DNA of 17,038 bases from Cryomorphaceae bacterium (GCA_018608925.1 JABAYQ010000107.1:1-17038); one strand, 5' to 3'; positions 6,583 through 14,711 are shown, counted from the first letter of the stretch. Translations and numbers: made by a program. The notes: a model not told the origin generated them from the letters alone.

Positions 6583-8052
6583 TTAATAACTAACAACGAC
6601 CGTTTTTTTTTGCGCGATAGTTGGCCCACTTGGGCTTATGGCTTGAAACAAAACAATGTACCTTCCTGTTTGTACTGCTTGTCCGTTTTGGTTTAATCCA
6701 TCCCAATAAAAAGTATTTTTTGTGCCTAAAAAAACATTGTTTACTAATTCGTTTATTAGTCTTCCTTGGGAATCAAAAATTAGTATGTTGCCATTATAAC
6801 CTTGCTCTATTTGATCAATATCAATTTGTAAAATATCGTCCACTCCATCATTGTTTGGGCTTATCAGATTAGGAGTCAACACGATTTTATCTATGCTATA
6901 ATTTTGTTGTGTTTTTTGAGAATTTTCAAGTGTAGGAGTGCTAAACCCTGCTCCTTCGCTTGCCGAATGCCAATTGTCGTTTCTTTGGCTTTCTAGCTCG
7001 CTATCAATTCTTTCTAAAGAGACACCGTCTAGCGAGTTTAAATAAGGAAAATGCATGTCTTCATGGTAATTAAACGCATCAATAATAATAGAGTCTGCCA
7101 TTAAAACAACGGTTCCGTCTTGGTTGTTGAAGGCCGGCATACTTTCCAGCTCAAAAACTTTTTCATTTAGCGCCTCAGAGTGGTAAAACAATAGGTCGGA
7201 AACGGAACTAGTAAGCACTATAATTTCATTAGGACTCATTAAATAAAAACCCGTATTTATTGGTTTGAAGTTACCTGGCCTACCACTATAGTAATTGCCA
7301 AGCATTAAGTTTTTAATGTTAAGTGTTTTGGCACTTCTATTATATATTTCTACGAAATCATTGTCTCCATCAATTGGGTTAAATAATACTTCGTTAATCA
7401 CAATATCATTTAGTTGTGGAGTAGCGAAAGTGTCCACAAAAGAGGTTCCGCTTACACTAATGTTGTCGAAGAAAAACTTTTGAGCTCGAGTAGAGGTATA
7501 GGTACAGCTTATAGCAAATGTTTCAGACATATTAAACGAATTATCAAACGTGTATCCTTGTGATACCCATTCCTGATTTTTGTTTTTTGCCCATAGTTGC
7601 CAATTCCCAACACTATCTCGTTCTATTTTTATGCTCACATTTATACTGTCGAAGTCAAGAAAATCATTTATTCCATCTATAATTTTAGAACTTTGATTGT
7701 TGTTTGATTTATACAAACAAACCTCATCGTCTGCACCCCCCAGACGTACAAAGTAACCGTTTTCGTAATTGTCTGTACTCAAATGTATCTGACAATAATT
7801 GCTACTCGACGGATTGAAATCCATTTGTATGTCCATTTCCCATTTTCCGTTTAGAATAGCATTGCTTTGGCGGTAAATAAATGAAGTGCCACTTTGGTAT
7901 GGCCCGTACAGTTGTAGTTGCTTTAAGCTGTCTACTCTAAAGTCGGCAGTGTCACCTGACCAATCGTCTAATTGGGATTGAGAGAAGTCGTTGCTCCACT
8001 GAGCGAATAGCCAAGATGGAATCACGATAATTAGTAGTAATATTTGTTTCAT
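6583..8052 (-). CDS. Secreted lamin-tail-domain / FlgD-like Ig C-terminal protein
   Basis: 489 residues. Signal peptide 1-18 (MKQILLLIIVIPSWLFAQ). Residues about 20-202 look like a concanavalin/LamG-type jelly roll (W-rich, FDNISVSG end at 195-202). Residues about 214-330 are a lamin tail domain: DIVINEVLFNP (216-226), NDFVEIYN (231-238), GTVVLMAD (313-320). Residues about 394-489 form a FlgD-like Ig or gliding-motility-type C-terminal domain: SPNNDGVDDILQIDI (398-412), FYWDGLNQNGQ (448-458), TGRYIVLF (462-469), ending KKTVVVSY. In Bacteroidota such C-terminal domains commonly direct export by the type IX secretion system, so a surface or secreted protein is inferred. Lamin tail domains often accompany nucleases or adhesins, but no catalytic motif is seen here. 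The gene is monocistronic, between its own promoter and the palindromic terminator. Confidence 0.85.
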   Translation of the reverse strand: MKQILLLIIVIPSWLFAQWSNDFSQSQLDDWSGDTADFRVDSLKQLQLYGPYQSGTSFIYRQSNAILNGKWEMDIQMDFNPSSSNYCQIHLSTDNYENGYFVRLGGADDEVCLYKSNNNQSSKIIDGINDFLDFDSINVSIKIERDSVGNWQLWAKNKNQEWVSQGYTFDNSFNMSETFAISCTYTSTRAQKFFFDNISVSGTSFVDTFATPQLNDIVINEVLFNPIDGDNDFVEIYNRSAKTLNIKNLMLGNYYSGRPGNFKPINTGFYLMSPNEIIVLTSSVSDLLFYHSEALNEKVFELESMPAFNNQDGTVVLMADSIIIDAFNYHEDMHFPYLNSLDGVSLERIDSELESQRNDNWHSASEGAGFSTPTLENSQKTQQNYSIDKIVLTPNLISPNNDGVDDILQIDIDQIEQGYNGNILIFDSQGRLINELVNNVFLGTKNTFYWDGLNQNGQAVQTGRYIVLFQAISPSGPTIAQKKTVVVSY

Positions 8053-8059
8053 GGTCTTG

Positions 8060-8090
8060 TAAAGTTATAATTTATCTTACATAAATCAAA
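8060..8090 (-). promoter_or_regulatory. Candidate promoter for the LTD/FlgD-like gene
   Basis: On the minus strand TTTG (8090-8087) is followed after 19 nt by TAACTTTA (8067-8060), close to the Bacteroidota pattern TTTG-N19/20-TAnnTTTG with the last G replaced by A. The element ends 7 nt before the ATG, implying a very short leader. Confidence 0.42.
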
Positions 8091-8097
8091 TAATCCG

Positions 8098-8105
8098 TAT
8101 TTTTG
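8098..8105 (+). promoter_or_regulatory. Candidate -7 box for asd (TATTTTTG)
   Basis: TATTTTTG fits TAnnTTTG and lies 22 nt before the asd ATG. It is embedded in AATCCGTATTTTTGA (8092-8106), identical to the 15-mer before uvrC. No clear -33 TTTG is seen at the usual distance. Confidence 0.42.
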
Positions 8106-8127
8106 AGGTTACAAAAACTTAAGGAAA

Positions 8128-9111
8128 ATGAAAGTTGCAGTAATTGGTTCTACCGGAATGGTAGGAAAAGTCATGTTAGAAGTATTACAGGAGAGGCGTT
8201 TTCCTGTAAGTCAGCTTATTCCCGTATCCTCTAGTAAGTCAGTTGGTAAACAGGTTTTGTTTAATGGCAAAGAAATTACAATTGTATCAATGGAAGATGC
8301 TTTAGCGTCTAAGCCTGATATAGCATTGTTTTCTGCAGGTGGAGATGTTTCTTTAGAGTGGGCTCCTAAGTTTGCTGAAGCAGGTACTAAAGTGATTGAC
8401 AACTCCTCAGCTTGGCGAATGAACAAAGCACTAATCGTCCCAGAAATTAATGGGTCTTCTTTAACCAATGAAGATGTGATTATAGCCAATCCGAATTGCT
8501 CAACTATTCAGCTGGTAATGGCATTAAAACCATTACATGATCAGTATAAAATAAACCGAATTGTAGTTTCTACTTATCAGTCCATAACAGGAACAGGAGT
8601 TAAGGCTGTTCAGCAATTACAAAACGAAATTAATCAAGAAAAAGGCGAAATGGCTTATCCATACCCTATTCATGAAAACGCATTGCCGCATTGCGATGTT
8701 TTTGAAGAAAACGGATATACAAAAGAAGAAATGAAATTGGTAAAAGAGACCAAAAAAATTCTTGGCGATAACAGCCTAAATATCACAGCAACTGCTGTTA
8801 GAGTTCCGGTAAAAGGCGGCCATTCTGAAAGCGTTAATGTTTCTTTTGCAAACGACTTTGAATTAACAAATGTCAGAAAGTTGCTTAACGATATGCCTGG
8901 TGTTATCGTTCAGGACAACCCAGATGTAAATACCTATCCGATGCCAATTTACGCACACGGAAAAGACGACGTATTTGTAGGAAGAATACGAAGAGATTTT
9001 TCTCAACCTAAAACACTTAACATGTGGGTAGTGGCTGATAACTTGCGAAAAGGAGCAGCAACAAACGCTGTTCAAATCGCCCAGTACCTAAAATCCAATC
9101 AACTAATATGA
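8128..9111 (+). CDS. asd: Aspartate-semialdehyde dehydrogenase
   Basis: 327 residues, standard length. It reduces L-aspartyl-4-phosphate to L-aspartate semialdehyde with NADPH, the branch-point step towards lysine/diaminopimelate, methionine, threonine and isoleucine. The N-terminal Rossmann fold has the nucleotide loop GSTGMVG (7-13). The catalytic cysteine is Cys124 in NPNCST, with Gln151 (TYQSITGTG) and the catalytic His232 in GGHSES. NLRKGAATNAVQ (305-316) is the usual C-terminal cofactor-side motif. The protein is intact. Its stop overlaps the start of the sulfotransferase-like gene (ATGA, 4 nt), so translation of the two is probably coupled. A possible promoter with a TATTTTTG box lies 22 nt upstream. 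Confidence 0.97.
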   Translation: MKVAVIGSTGMVGKVMLEVLQERRFPVSQLIPVSSSKSVGKQVLFNGKEITIVSMEDALASKPDIALFSAGGDVSLEWAPKFAEAGTKVIDNSSAWRMNKALIVPEINGSSLTNEDVIIANPNCSTIQLVMALKPLHDQYKINRIVVSTYQSITGTGVKAVQQLQNEINQEKGEMAYPYPIHENALPHCDVFEENGYTKEEMKLVKETKKILGDNSLNITATAVRVPVKGGHSESVNVSFANDFELTNVRKLLNDMPGVIVQDNPDVNTYPMPIYAHGKDDVFVGRIRRDFSQPKTLNMWVVADNLRKGAATNAVQIAQYLKSNQLI

Positions 9112-9875
9112 TTATTAGTCATAAACACAAATATGTTTTTGTAGGACTTCCCTTAGCAGCATCTACTGCTATTTCTAAGGAGCTTTGTCAAATGTATGAC
9201 GGCAAACCAATACTTTCCAAGCATGCTATCTACCAAGACTTCTTAAAGGTAGCGACTAAAGAAGAAAAAAAATATAAAGTAATAGCCTGCTCTAGAAACC
9301 CTTTAGATATTTCGGTAAGTCAATATACCAAGATGATGAATAATGCCAATGGTAATTATTCTAATGGAAGTTTGCTAAGAAAAAATGGTGGTCATATTAA
9401 ACAATCGGAGTTCGAGTTAGCCCAGTATTTTTGGAAAAAAAAGGGTAGTTATGACGATTTTTTAAAGGAATTTTATAAAGTTCCTTTCGATAATTTTTTG
9501 AGTGTGACAGCTTCTTATTGTCAATATGTAATGCGTTTTGATCAGTTGCAAGAAGATTTTGAAAAAGCTCTTTTAAGTTGCGATATTGAACCCAAAAGAC
9601 CTTTGCCAATAGTTAACAAAACAGAAAAAAAAGGTTCCTACGAAGATTTTTTTAATTCTAGTAATCAGAAGCGAGCATTGCAAGTTTTTGGCCCGTATAT
9701 GCTAAGACATAACATTCAATTTCCTACTGTTTGGAAACAACCTAAAGTGAGTGCTTGGAGTAAATTTTTGTTTTCTATTTTAGCTAATGTCAGGAAATTT
9801 TATTGGCTCAACAAAAGTTATAGAGATACTATTCCTCAGAAAGTATACAAAGAATTGCAAGAAAAGTACAGCTAG
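9108..9875 (+). CDS. Sulfotransferase-like protein (atypical 5'-phosphosulfate loop)
   Basis: 255 residues, no signal peptide. The N-terminus resembles PAPS-dependent sulfotransferases: a strand and loop YVFVGLPLAASTAIS (9-23) in the place of the 5'-phosphosulfate-binding loop, and SRNPLDISVSQY (62-73) in the place of the 3'-phosphate motif, with Arg63 and Ser71 eight residues apart as in the family. The loop lacks the lysine normally found after the proline (Pro15-Leu16 where Pro-Lys is usual), so catalysis may differ or be lost. The middle (about 100-190) is rich in Lys, Phe and Tyr. The start overlaps the asd stop by 4 nt; the end is 3 nt from the convergent lspA stop. The substrate is unknown; modification of a cell-surface glycan or small metabolite is only a guess. 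Confidence 0.72.
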   Translation: MIISHKHKYVFVGLPLAASTAISKELCQMYDGKPILSKHAIYQDFLKVATKEEKKYKVIACSRNPLDISVSQYTKMMNNANGNYSNGSLLRKNGGHIKQSEFELAQYFWKKKGSYDDFLKEFYKVPFDNFLSVTASYCQYVMRFDQLQEDFEKALLSCDIEPKRPLPIVNKTEKKGSYEDFFNSSNQKRALQVFGPYMLRHNIQFPTVWKQPKVSAWSKFLFSILANVRKFYWLNKSYRDTIPQKVYKELQEKYS

Positions 9876-9878
9876 ATT

Positions 9879-10460
9879 TTAGTTGAAAAACTTGCGGTGA
9901 AAAATAAGAAGATTAATAACTCCTACGCTAATTGCGGCATCGGCTACATTAAATACTGGTCGGAAAAAGATGAAATAATCTCCTCCCTTGAAAGGAATCC
10001 AGCTTGGTAAAATTCCTTTGAAAAGAGGAAAGTAAAACATATCGACTACTTTTCCTTGCAAAATCCCAGAATACCCACCTTCAAAAACGCTAGCTATTTG
10101 GCCGTAACTTTCGGAGAAAATTAGTCCGTAAAAAGCGCTGTCTATCATGTTTCCTATGGCTCCAGCAAGTATAAGAGCGATACTAAAAACAATTCCTTTT
10201 TTAGTGTTTAACTTAACTAGCTGAGTAAGATAAAAGCCAATAGCGGCTATAGCGATTATTCTAAAAATACTAAGAATGTATTTGCCAATGTTTCCACCAA
10301 ACTCCATTCCAAAGGCCATCCCTTTGTTTTCGGTAAAGTGTATTATAAACCAGTCGAAAAAAGCTATTTCCTGCCCTAACATCATATTAGTTTTAATCCA
10401 AACCTTTAAAGCTTGATCAATAACTAACACTAATATAATAAGAAGAATAGGTTTTCTCAC
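9879..10460 (-). CDS. lspA: Lipoprotein signal peptidase (signal peptidase II)
   Basis: 193 residues. Inner-membrane aspartyl protease that removes the signal peptide from prolipoproteins after lipidation. Four hydrophobic segments are visible (about 4-20, 62-82, 90-108, 170-188). Conserved motifs: Asp15 in the first helix (DQALK), TENKGMAFG (43-51), GAIGNMIDS (100-108), GKVVDMFYFP (136-145) with catalytic Asp140, and FNVADAAI (170-177) with catalytic Asp174. It is longer than the roughly 165-residue proteobacterial enzyme because of an insert between the two catalytic motifs (about 110-165), which I believe is usual in Bacteroidota. It is last in the ridA-like/ileS/dksA-like/lspA operon, 8 nt after the preceding stop. 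Its likely substrates include the lipoproteins at 5481-6244 and 15552-16253. Confidence 0.96.
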   Translation of the reverse strand: MRKPILLIILVLVIDQALKVWIKTNMMLGQEIAFFDWFIIHFTENKGMAFGMEFGGNIGKYILSIFRIIAIAAIGFYLTQLVKLNTKKGIVFSIALILAGAIGNMIDSAFYGLIFSESYGQIASVFEGGYSGILQGKVVDMFYFPLFKGILPSWIPFKGGDYFIFFRPVFNVADAAISVGVINLLIFHRKFFN

Positions 10461-10468
10461 AGAATAAA

Positions 10469-10846
10469 TTATTGACCTCTTTTAGCTTCTATACTCAAAG
10501 TTGCGTGAGGAACTAATCTTAGTCTTTCTTTCTGAATAAGTTTACCTGTAACTCTACAGATGCCATAGGTTTTGTTTTCGATTCTTTCTAAGGCATTTTT
10601 AAGGTTGTGAATAAACTTTTCTTGACGTAGTGCAAGTTGAGTGTTTTCTTCTTTAGACAAGGTCTCAGAACCTTCCTCGAAGCCTTTAAAGGTAGGCGAG
10701 GTGTCGTCTGTTCCATTGTTGGAGTCGTTCATATATGCACTTTTGATAAGCTCTAAATCGTGTTCCGCTTTTTCAATTTTGTTTACAATAATTTCACGGA
10801 ATTCTACGAGTTCGTTATCGGAAAATCTTGTTTTAATATCGGCCAT
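10469..10846 (-). CDS. TraR/DksA family transcriptional regulator with degenerate zinc finger
   Basis: 125 residues. DksA-type proteins insert a coiled coil into the RNA polymerase secondary channel and alter initiation, often with ppGpp. Residues about 10-40 and 65-92 would form the antiparallel coiled coil, with an acidic tip region (DDTSPTFKGFEEGSET, 47-62). The C-terminal YGICRVTGKLIQKERL (94-109) and VPHATLS (112-118) fit the DksA zinc-finger fold, but only one cysteine (Cys97) remains of the usual four, so zinc binding by the normal ligands is not possible. This degenerate form appears typical of Bacteroidota homologues. ATG is 3 nt after the ileS stop, and lspA follows after 8 nt. General role confident; the gene should not be assumed to act exactly as E. 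coli DksA. Confidence 0.9.
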   Translation of the reverse strand: MADIKTRFSDNELVEFREIIVNKIEKAEHDLELIKSAYMNDSNNGTDDTSPTFKGFEEGSETLSKEENTQLALRQEKFIHNLKNALERIENKTYGICRVTGKLIQKERLRLVPHATLSIEAKRGQ

Positions 10847-10849
10847 TTT

Positions 10850-13800
10850 TTAACTTTTTATAATTTCTATTTGAGTTGTAATATTATCTACTAGCTCAAT
10901 AACTTCTTTGTCTTCTTTAATTTCATTGACGATACGTATATCATCACAAAGGGTTTCGGAACAAATATAATTTAAATTATCTCTAACTGCCGATTCAAGA
11001 ATATCTTGAGCCCAAAGCGTTGCTTTTATTCGGTCAGTTACTTCCAATCCTTGGTCTTTTCTAATGTTTTGGATTCTGTTTATCACTTCTCTTGCCAATC
11101 CTTCTTTACGTAAGTCATCGTTCAAGCTAATGTCTAGTGCAACCGTATTTCCGTTCAATGTTGTAACTGCCCATCCCGGAATATCTTCGGTAGATATCTC
11201 TACATCCGAAAGTTCAATTTTTAATTTTTGTTCTCCGATTTGTAGTTCAACAAATCCATTATTTTCTATTTTCTGGATATCCGAGCTTTGGAATTGTAGT
11301 ATAGCTCCCGAAATAGATTTCATATCCTTCCCGTATTTAGGGCCTAAGGTTTTGAAGTTAGGCTTGATTTTCTTAACCAATACGCCAGAATCAGCATCCA
11401 TGAAATCCAATTCTTTTACGTTTACCTCCGCTAAAACTAAAGCAGAAATAGCATCTACATTTGCTCTAAACTCTGGATTTAAAACAGGAACCATCATTTT
11501 TTGTAGTGGCTGCCTAACCCTTAAGTTTTCTTTTTTACGTAAAGAGAAAACCATAGATGTTAGATCTTGAGCTAGGCTCATTCGTTCTTCTAGTTCTTTG
11601 TTAATCATTTCCTTGTTTACATCAGGAAAATCACAAAGGTGAACTGACTCTACTGCGTATTTATTGCACACAGAGTTTAAATCATTAAACAATTGATCCA
11701 TAAAAAACGGAGCAATAGGTGAGCCTATAATGGATATGGTGTTTAAACAATTATATAAGGTTTGATAAGCAGAAATTTTATCTGCTTGATACTCCCCTTT
11801 CCAGAAACGCCTTCTACATAGTCTAACATACCAATTACTCAAGTTGTTGTTTACAAACAGTTGTATTGCTCTAGCAGCCTTGGTAGGCTCGTATTGTTCG
11901 TAGCAATGGTTTGTCTCTTCAACTAGTGTATTTAATTCTGAAAGTATCCATCTGTCTATTTCAGGCCTTTCTTCTAATACAATATCATCCTCTTTATATG
12001 CGAATCCGTCAATATTAGCGTACAAAGCAAAGAAAGCGTATGTGTTGTATAGTGTTCCGAAAAACTTTCTTTTCACCTCATCTAGACCTTCAAGGTCAAA
12101 CTTTAGATTGTCCCATGGTTGAGCGTTGCTAATCATGTACCATCTTGTAGCATCGGCACCATATTTAGAAAGTGTTTCGAAAGGATCTGCAGCATTGCCC
12201 AGTCTTTTAGACATTTTATTGCCCTGCTTATCTAGCACAAGGCCGTTAGAAACTACATTTTTAAAAGCTACTTTTTCGAATAAAATAGAAGAAATAGCAT
12301 GAAGGGTAAAGAACCATCCTCTTGTTTGATCAACGCCTTCAGCAATAAAATCGGCTGGGAATGAAGTTTCGAAAACTTCTTTATTTTCAAATGGATAATG
12401 AAGCTGAGCATAAGGCATTGAGCCTGAATCGAACCAAACATCAATTAAATCGAGTTCTCTTTTCATAGGCTCCCCATTGCTTGAGCAAAGGATAATACTA
12501 TCTACGTAAGGACGGTGTAGGTCGAAAGATTCGTAATTCTCTTTAGACATATTCCCAACTTCAAACTTCGCTAAAGGATTGTTATCCATAAAACCAGCCT
12601 TAACTGATTTTTCTATTTCCATTTTTAACTCTTCCACAGAGCCTATGCAAATCTGTTCTCCCTCTTCTCCTTCTGTTTTCCAGATAGGCAAAGGAATTCC
12701 CCAAAATCGAGAACGAGAAAGATTCCAGTCTACTAAATTTTCTAGCCAATTTCCAAAACGACCTTCTCCTGTAGAAGCAGGTTTCCAGTTTATGGTTTTA
12801 TTGAGCTCTACCATTTTTTGTTTGGCAGCTGTTGTTTTTACAAACCAACTTTCTAGCGGGTAATATAAAATTGGTTTATCTGTTCTCCAACAATGTGGAT
12901 AGGAGTGTTCGTATTTTTCTGCTTTAAAGCATTTATTTTCTTCCTTGAGCTTAATTACTATTTGTATGTCTGCTGATTTTTCGGGCATGTCTTCATCCGA
13001 ATAAAATTCGTTCTTGACATACATGCCTGCAAAGTCGCTAACCTCTTCTACAAATCTTCCTTGGGTATCAACTAAGGTAAGAGAGCCAATTCCATTTTGT
13101 TTAGCAACTAAACTATCGTCCGCTCCAAAACTTGGGGCTAAATGAACAATTCCTGTTCCGTCTTCGGTGGTAACAAAATCGCCAAGTAGAACCTTGAAAG
13201 CATCACCATCTTCAGGCTGAGCATATGGCAAAAGCTGGTGATATTTTAATCCTTCTAGCTTTGCACCTTCAATTTCCTGAGTAATTTGGAAAGGAATAGC
13301 TTTGTCTCCTGGCTTGTAATCTTCAAGATTTAATTCTTTGTTTTTATCAAGGAAATACTTGTTAAATAACGGCTTTGCAACTACCACAGAAATGGCTTGG
13401 TGGGTATATTGATTAAACGTATTTACTACCAAGTAACTTATTTTTTTACCAACTGCCAATGCAGTATTAGAAGGCAAAGTCCATGGAGTAGTTGTCCATG
13501 CTAAAAAGTAAAGATCAGCATGTGTATTTTCAAATAAGAAAGAAGAATTTTCATCTTTTACGGCTTGAAATTGTGCTATTGCAGAAAGGTCTTTTACGTC
13601 TTTATAACAGCCTGGCTGATTCAGTTCGTGAGAACTTAATCCCGTACCCGCTTTAGGAGAATAAGGCTGAATGGTATGGCCTTTATAAAGCATATCTTTT
13701 TTGTTCATCTGGCTCAATAGCCACCAAACACTCTCAATATATTTGTTGTCGTAGGTAAGATATGGGTCGCTCATGTCTACCCAGTAGCCCATTTTATTGG

Positions 13801-14206
13801 TTAGATCTTCCCATACGTTTTTAAATTTCATGACATTTTCGCGACACTTCAGATTGTAATCTTCAATAGAAATGTTTTTGCCTATGTCTTCTTTTGTTAT
13901 TCCAAGTTCTTTTTCAACCCCAAGCTCTACAGGAAGTCCGTGAGTATCCCAACCTGCTTTTCTGTTTACTTTAAACCCTTGTAGCGTTTTGTATCTACAA
14001 AAAATATCTTTTATAGTGCGACCCATTACGTGATGAATGCCTGGTAAACCATTAGCCGAAGGTGGTCCCTCATAAAAAGTAAAGGATGGGTTTCCCTCTC
14101 TAGTATCTACACTTTTTTCGAAGGTAGAATTTTTGGTCCATTTATCTAAAATTTCTTCATTTATTTTAGCTAAATCTAGTTGACTATATTCTTTATATTT
14201 ATTCAT
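10850..14206 (-). CDS. ileS: Isoleucyl-tRNA synthetase, type 2 (IleRS2) with GXHH signature
   Basis: 1118 residues; charges tRNA-Ile in the cytoplasm. Class I synthetase: the HIGH-equivalent motif is GIHH (56-59, in GLPGIHHVMGRTIKDI), and the KMSKS-equivalent is KMSKR (664-668). The CP1 editing domain carries the Thr-rich TTTPWTLPSN (238-247) and GTGIVHLAPSFGADD (350-364). WNLSRSRFWGIP is the usual motif before the second half of the active site. The length, KMSKR and a long C-terminal anticodon-binding region without the zinc-binding end of type 1 enzymes place it in the eukaryote-like type 2 group, known for low sensitivity to mupirocin. GXHH in place of HXGH is a reported natural variant giving very strong mupirocin resistance. 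The start overlaps the ridA-like stop by 1 nt (TAATG); the DksA-like gene follows 3 nt later. Confidence 0.96.
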   Translation of the reverse strand: MNKYKEYSQLDLAKINEEILDKWTKNSTFEKSVDTREGNPSFTFYEGPPSANGLPGIHHVMGRTIKDIFCRYKTLQGFKVNRKAGWDTHGLPVELGVEKELGITKEDIGKNISIEDYNLKCRENVMKFKNVWEDLTNKMGYWVDMSDPYLTYDNKYIESVWWLLSQMNKKDMLYKGHTIQPYSPKAGTGLSSHELNQPGCYKDVKDLSAIAQFQAVKDENSSFLFENTHADLYFLAWTTTPWTLPSNTALAVGKKISYLVVNTFNQYTHQAISVVVAKPLFNKYFLDKNKELNLEDYKPGDKAIPFQITQEIEGAKLEGLKYHQLLPYAQPEDGDAFKVLLGDFVTTEDGTGIVHLAPSFGADDSLVAKQNGIGSLTLVDTQGRFVEEVSDFAGMYVKNEFYSDEDMPEKSADIQIVIKLKEENKCFKAEKYEHSYPHCWRTDKPILYYPLESWFVKTTAAKQKMVELNKTINWKPASTGEGRFGNWLENLVDWNLSRSRFWGIPLPIWKTEGEEGEQICIGSVEELKMEIEKSVKAGFMDNNPLAKFEVGNMSKENYESFDLHRPYVDSIILCSSNGEPMKRELDLIDVWFDSGSMPYAQLHYPFENKEVFETSFPADFIAEGVDQTRGWFFTLHAISSILFEKVAFKNVVSNGLVLDKQGNKMSKRLGNAADPFETLSKYGADATRWYMISNAQPWDNLKFDLEGLDEVKRKFFGTLYNTYAFFALYANIDGFAYKEDDIVLEERPEIDRWILSELNTLVEETNHCYEQYEPTKAARAIQLFVNNNLSNWYVRLCRRRFWKGEYQADKISAYQTLYNCLNTISIIGSPIAPFFMDQLFNDLNSVCNKYAVESVHLCDFPDVNKEMINKELEERMSLAQDLTSMVFSLRKKENLRVRQPLQKMMVPVLNPEFRANVDAISALVLAEVNVKELDFMDADSGVLVKKIKPNFKTLGPKYGKDMKSISGAILQFQSSDIQKIENNGFVELQIGEQKLKIELSDVEISTEDIPGWAVTTLNGNTVALDISLNDDLRKEGLAREVINRIQNIRKDQGLEVTDRIKATLWAQDILESAVRDNLNYICSETLCDDIRIVNEIKEDKEVIELVDNITTQIEIIKS

Positions 14207-14625
14207 TAGTCTATGGTTGCAATTACCTTTAATTCGATAGCAATTGGTGTCGGTAAACAGTTAATTTCTAAAGTTGTTCTGCATGGTTGATTGTCTGCAA
14301 AATACTCCGCATATATTTTGTTGTATGTCTTAAAATCGTCTTTCATATTAGTAAGGAAAACAGTAACATCAATTACTTTATCCCAAGAAGACCCAGATTC
14401 TTCTACTATTGTTCTAACATTGTTAAAGACAGATCGGCATTGAGTAGCAATATCATAAGACTCTATGTCTCCATTTTCATCTAGCTCTACACCCGGAATT
14501 TTTTTAGTACCCCTTTCTCTAGGGCCTACACCTGATAAAAACAAAAGATTTCCATGTTGTCTTGCATGAGGATACGATCCTACTGGTTCTGGGGCCTTAT
14601 TTGATTCAAATTTTTTGCTGCTCAT
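14206..14625 (-). CDS. RidA/YjgF family protein (enamine/imine deaminase, 2-aminomuconate-deaminase-like)
   Basis: 139 residues, slightly longer than the usual 125-130. RidA proteins hydrolyse reactive enamine/imine intermediates such as 2-aminoacrylate and 2-aminocrotonate made by PLP enzymes. Motifs: GSYPHARQHGNLLFLSG (16-32), NVRTIVEESG (69-78), the active-site Arg116 in PCRTTLE, and Glu131 in AIELKVIA. The PVGSYPHAR start and the insert GTKKIPGVELDENGD (39-53) resemble 2-aminomuconate deaminases of the kynurenine pathway more than canonical RidA, but no other kynurenine gene is present. It is the first gene of the operon with ileS (TAATG overlap). A role protecting isoleucine metabolism is attractive but inferred. 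It has a good upstream promoter. Confidence 0.88.
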   Translation of the reverse strand: MSSKKFESNKAPEPVGSYPHARQHGNLLFLSGVGPRERGTKKIPGVELDENGDIESYDIATQCRSVFNNVRTIVEESGSSWDKVIDVTVFLTNMKDDFKTYNKIYAEYFADNQPCRTTLEINCLPTPIAIELKVIATID

Positions 14626-14646
14626 TTATCACTAATTTTTAAAAGT

Positions 14647-14677
14647 CAAATGTAATAATCGCTTGTCATAAACACAA
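14647..14677 (-). promoter_or_regulatory. Promoter of the ridA-like/ileS/dksA-like/lspA operon
   Basis: On the minus strand TTG (14677-14675) and TACATTTG (14654-14647), a perfect TAnnTTTG box, are separated by 20 nt, the normal spacing for Bacteroidota sigma-A promoters. The box ends 21 nt before the ridA-like ATG at 14625. This is the best-supported promoter in the window. Confidence 0.6.
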
Positions 14678-14711
14678 TCTAATTTTATTAATAGAATCAA
14701 AAACGAATTTG

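Noticed and set aside
8211..8489. 92-codon minus-strand frame inside asd
   Set aside because: Entirely opposite conserved Asd sequence including the approach to the catalytic cysteine.
9881..9892. Small AGTT-GAAA-AACT hairpin between the sulfotransferase and lspA
   Set aside because: Only 4 bp, AT-rich, and no T-run follows on either strand; not a credible terminator.
11064..11570. 168-codon open frame on the plus strand inside ileS
   Set aside because: It lies opposite a clearly conserved part of IleRS, has a Ser/Phe-rich composition typical of antisense frames in AT-rich genes, and shows no domain or start context.
12579..12863. 94-codon plus-strand frame inside ileS
   Set aside because: Shadow of the ileS reading frame; no recognisable motif.
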